Below, one piece after another: positions 63,442-64,000 of a DNA stretch of 64,000 nucleotides. Each line of letters opens with the position of its first letter. Within the stretch, counting starts at the first letter, position 1. The notes below the pieces were generated by a model, which had not been told where the DNA came from, made no database searches, and worked only from the letters and a program-made list of their open reading frames with translations. The stretch comes from Flavobacterium denitrificans DSM 15936. GTDB lineage: Bacteria > Bacteroidota > Bacteroidia > Flavobacteriales > Flavobacteriaceae. The stretch is taken from the NCBI RefSeq assembly GCF_000425445.1, contig NZ_KE384377.1:62001-126000 (forward strand), in the 5' to 3' direction. The translations under genes and the position numbers were made by a program.

Positions 63442-63640
63442 GAATTTTTAAGTTATAAATTTACAAAATTTAGATGTTTAGGATGTTTAATGTTGGTACT
63501 AGAATCTTAGACTGTAGATTGGGAATGTATTCTAATTATAAAATCGATATGTTTTAATAATTTAAGTTTAAAAGCAAACATCGTATTTAATCTAATTTTA
63601 CCACCTAGTAAAAATACCTGATTATAAAAAATCACAAGAA

Positions 63641-64000
63641 TTATTTAATCTCCTTCAACATAGTAAGCAATTCTGGAATTTTCCCTACCTGTGTTTCTGT
63701 CCAGAAATAATGTTCATAATCTGTAACACCATTATCTTTTAAATAAATAGATATTCTTCTTGAACTTTTTTCAATATAAAAACTAAAGGTTATTTCTCGA
63801 GAATTAAAAATATAAGTAGTAGATTGATTTCTTTCAGTCTTTTCTTTAAGATTAGGAATAACATATGTCTCAATAAATAATATGAATTCGTCCACTTCGT
63901 TTAAATCAATCCACGAAGACTTAAAATAATTATTACTTTTCCCAAGGAATTGAGAAGAAACAGTCATATCCATTTGTAACGATTTGACTTTTTGGCTAGA
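63641..64000 (-). CDS. Hypothetical protein, possibly 5'-truncated by the window end
   Basis: An ATG at 63971-63973 gives 110 residues, but the frame stays open to the window edge (nine more codons), so the true start may lie beyond it. No family is recognised. It is a small soluble protein: NEVDEFILFIETYVIPNLKE, then TTYIFNSREITFSFYIEKSS and RRISIYLKDNG in alternating strands, ending TETQVGKIPELLTMLKEIK. It could be an antitoxin- or immunity-like small protein, but nothing proves it. The 199-base gap before the nuclease-like gene shows no clear promoter. Confidence 0.55.
   Translation of the reverse strand, partial: SSQKVKSLQMDMTVSSQFLGKSNNYFKSSWIDLNEVDEFILFIETYVIPNLKEKTERNQSTTYIFNSREITFSFYIEKSSRRISIYLKDNGVTDYEHYFWTETQVGKIPELLTMLKEIK

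Overview
The window looks like chromosomal DNA from a Flavobacterium or a close relative (Bacteroidota, Flavobacteriia). The DNA is AT-rich. Several genes are preceded by Bacteroidota-type promoters (TTG, about 19-20 bases, TAnnTTTG) rather than E. coli-type ones. SecD and SecF are fused. There is a type IX secretion set with a type B sorting domain, plus TonB-dependent receptors, and families of short palindromic intergenic repeats. No rRNA, tRNA, CRISPR array or complete insertion sequence was seen.

Region 1 (1-6.3 kb) is one end of a surface-polysaccharide locus: a truncated Wzx-type flippase, a hexapeptide acyltransferase, four glycosyltransferases (two GT2, two GT4) and an FdtA/QdtA-like sugar ketoisomerase. 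An FtsE-like ATPase gene overlaps the last glycosyltransferase by one base. Region 2 (7.3-13.8 kb) encodes a large periplasmic TPR protein, a PhzF-family enzyme, an outer-membrane barrel and a GreA/GreB-like domain protein. Region 3 (14.3-18 kb) holds two adjacent class II asparagine synthetase genes. The first is complete. The second has lost the glutaminase cysteine and two glutamine-binding residues but keeps the synthetase half. Region 4 (18-34 kb) is mostly housekeeping: an M16 protease, gyrB, mdh, secDF, a Flavo-1-like RNA, and a leftward folE / four-helix-bundle / cysS / yidD / lgt run. Repeats flank the four-helix-bundle gene, which looks like an insertion. A lysozyme-fold-like secreted protein and an aminotransferase follow.

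Region 5 (34-42.4 kb) has a retropepsin-PDZ protein and a T9SS trio: a type B cargo protein, a PorP/SprF-like protein and a TPR/OmpA protein. A lipoprotein and a DUF1573 protein follow. Region 6 (42.7-55.3 kb) has valS, an amino-acid permease, and a leftward metal-uptake cluster of two TonB-dependent siderophore-type receptors, a PepSY membrane protein and a DUF4198 protein. A shared TTATTTAGA-type element lies upstream of each of the four cluster genes. An MFS transporter is divergent from it. Region 7 (55.4-60.4 kb) has small hypotheticals, topoisomerase III and an AHSA1/SRPBCC protein.

Region 8 (60.4-64 kb) is accessory and scarred. It contains the C-terminal stub of an S9 peptidase, two related terminal-inverted-repeat elements bracketing an unknown 228-residue gene, a 34-base tandem repeat, and a 354-residue protein that appears to carry two PD-(D/E)XK nuclease cores. 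These last items are the best candidates for an undescribed, possibly defence-related, module. That role is inference only.
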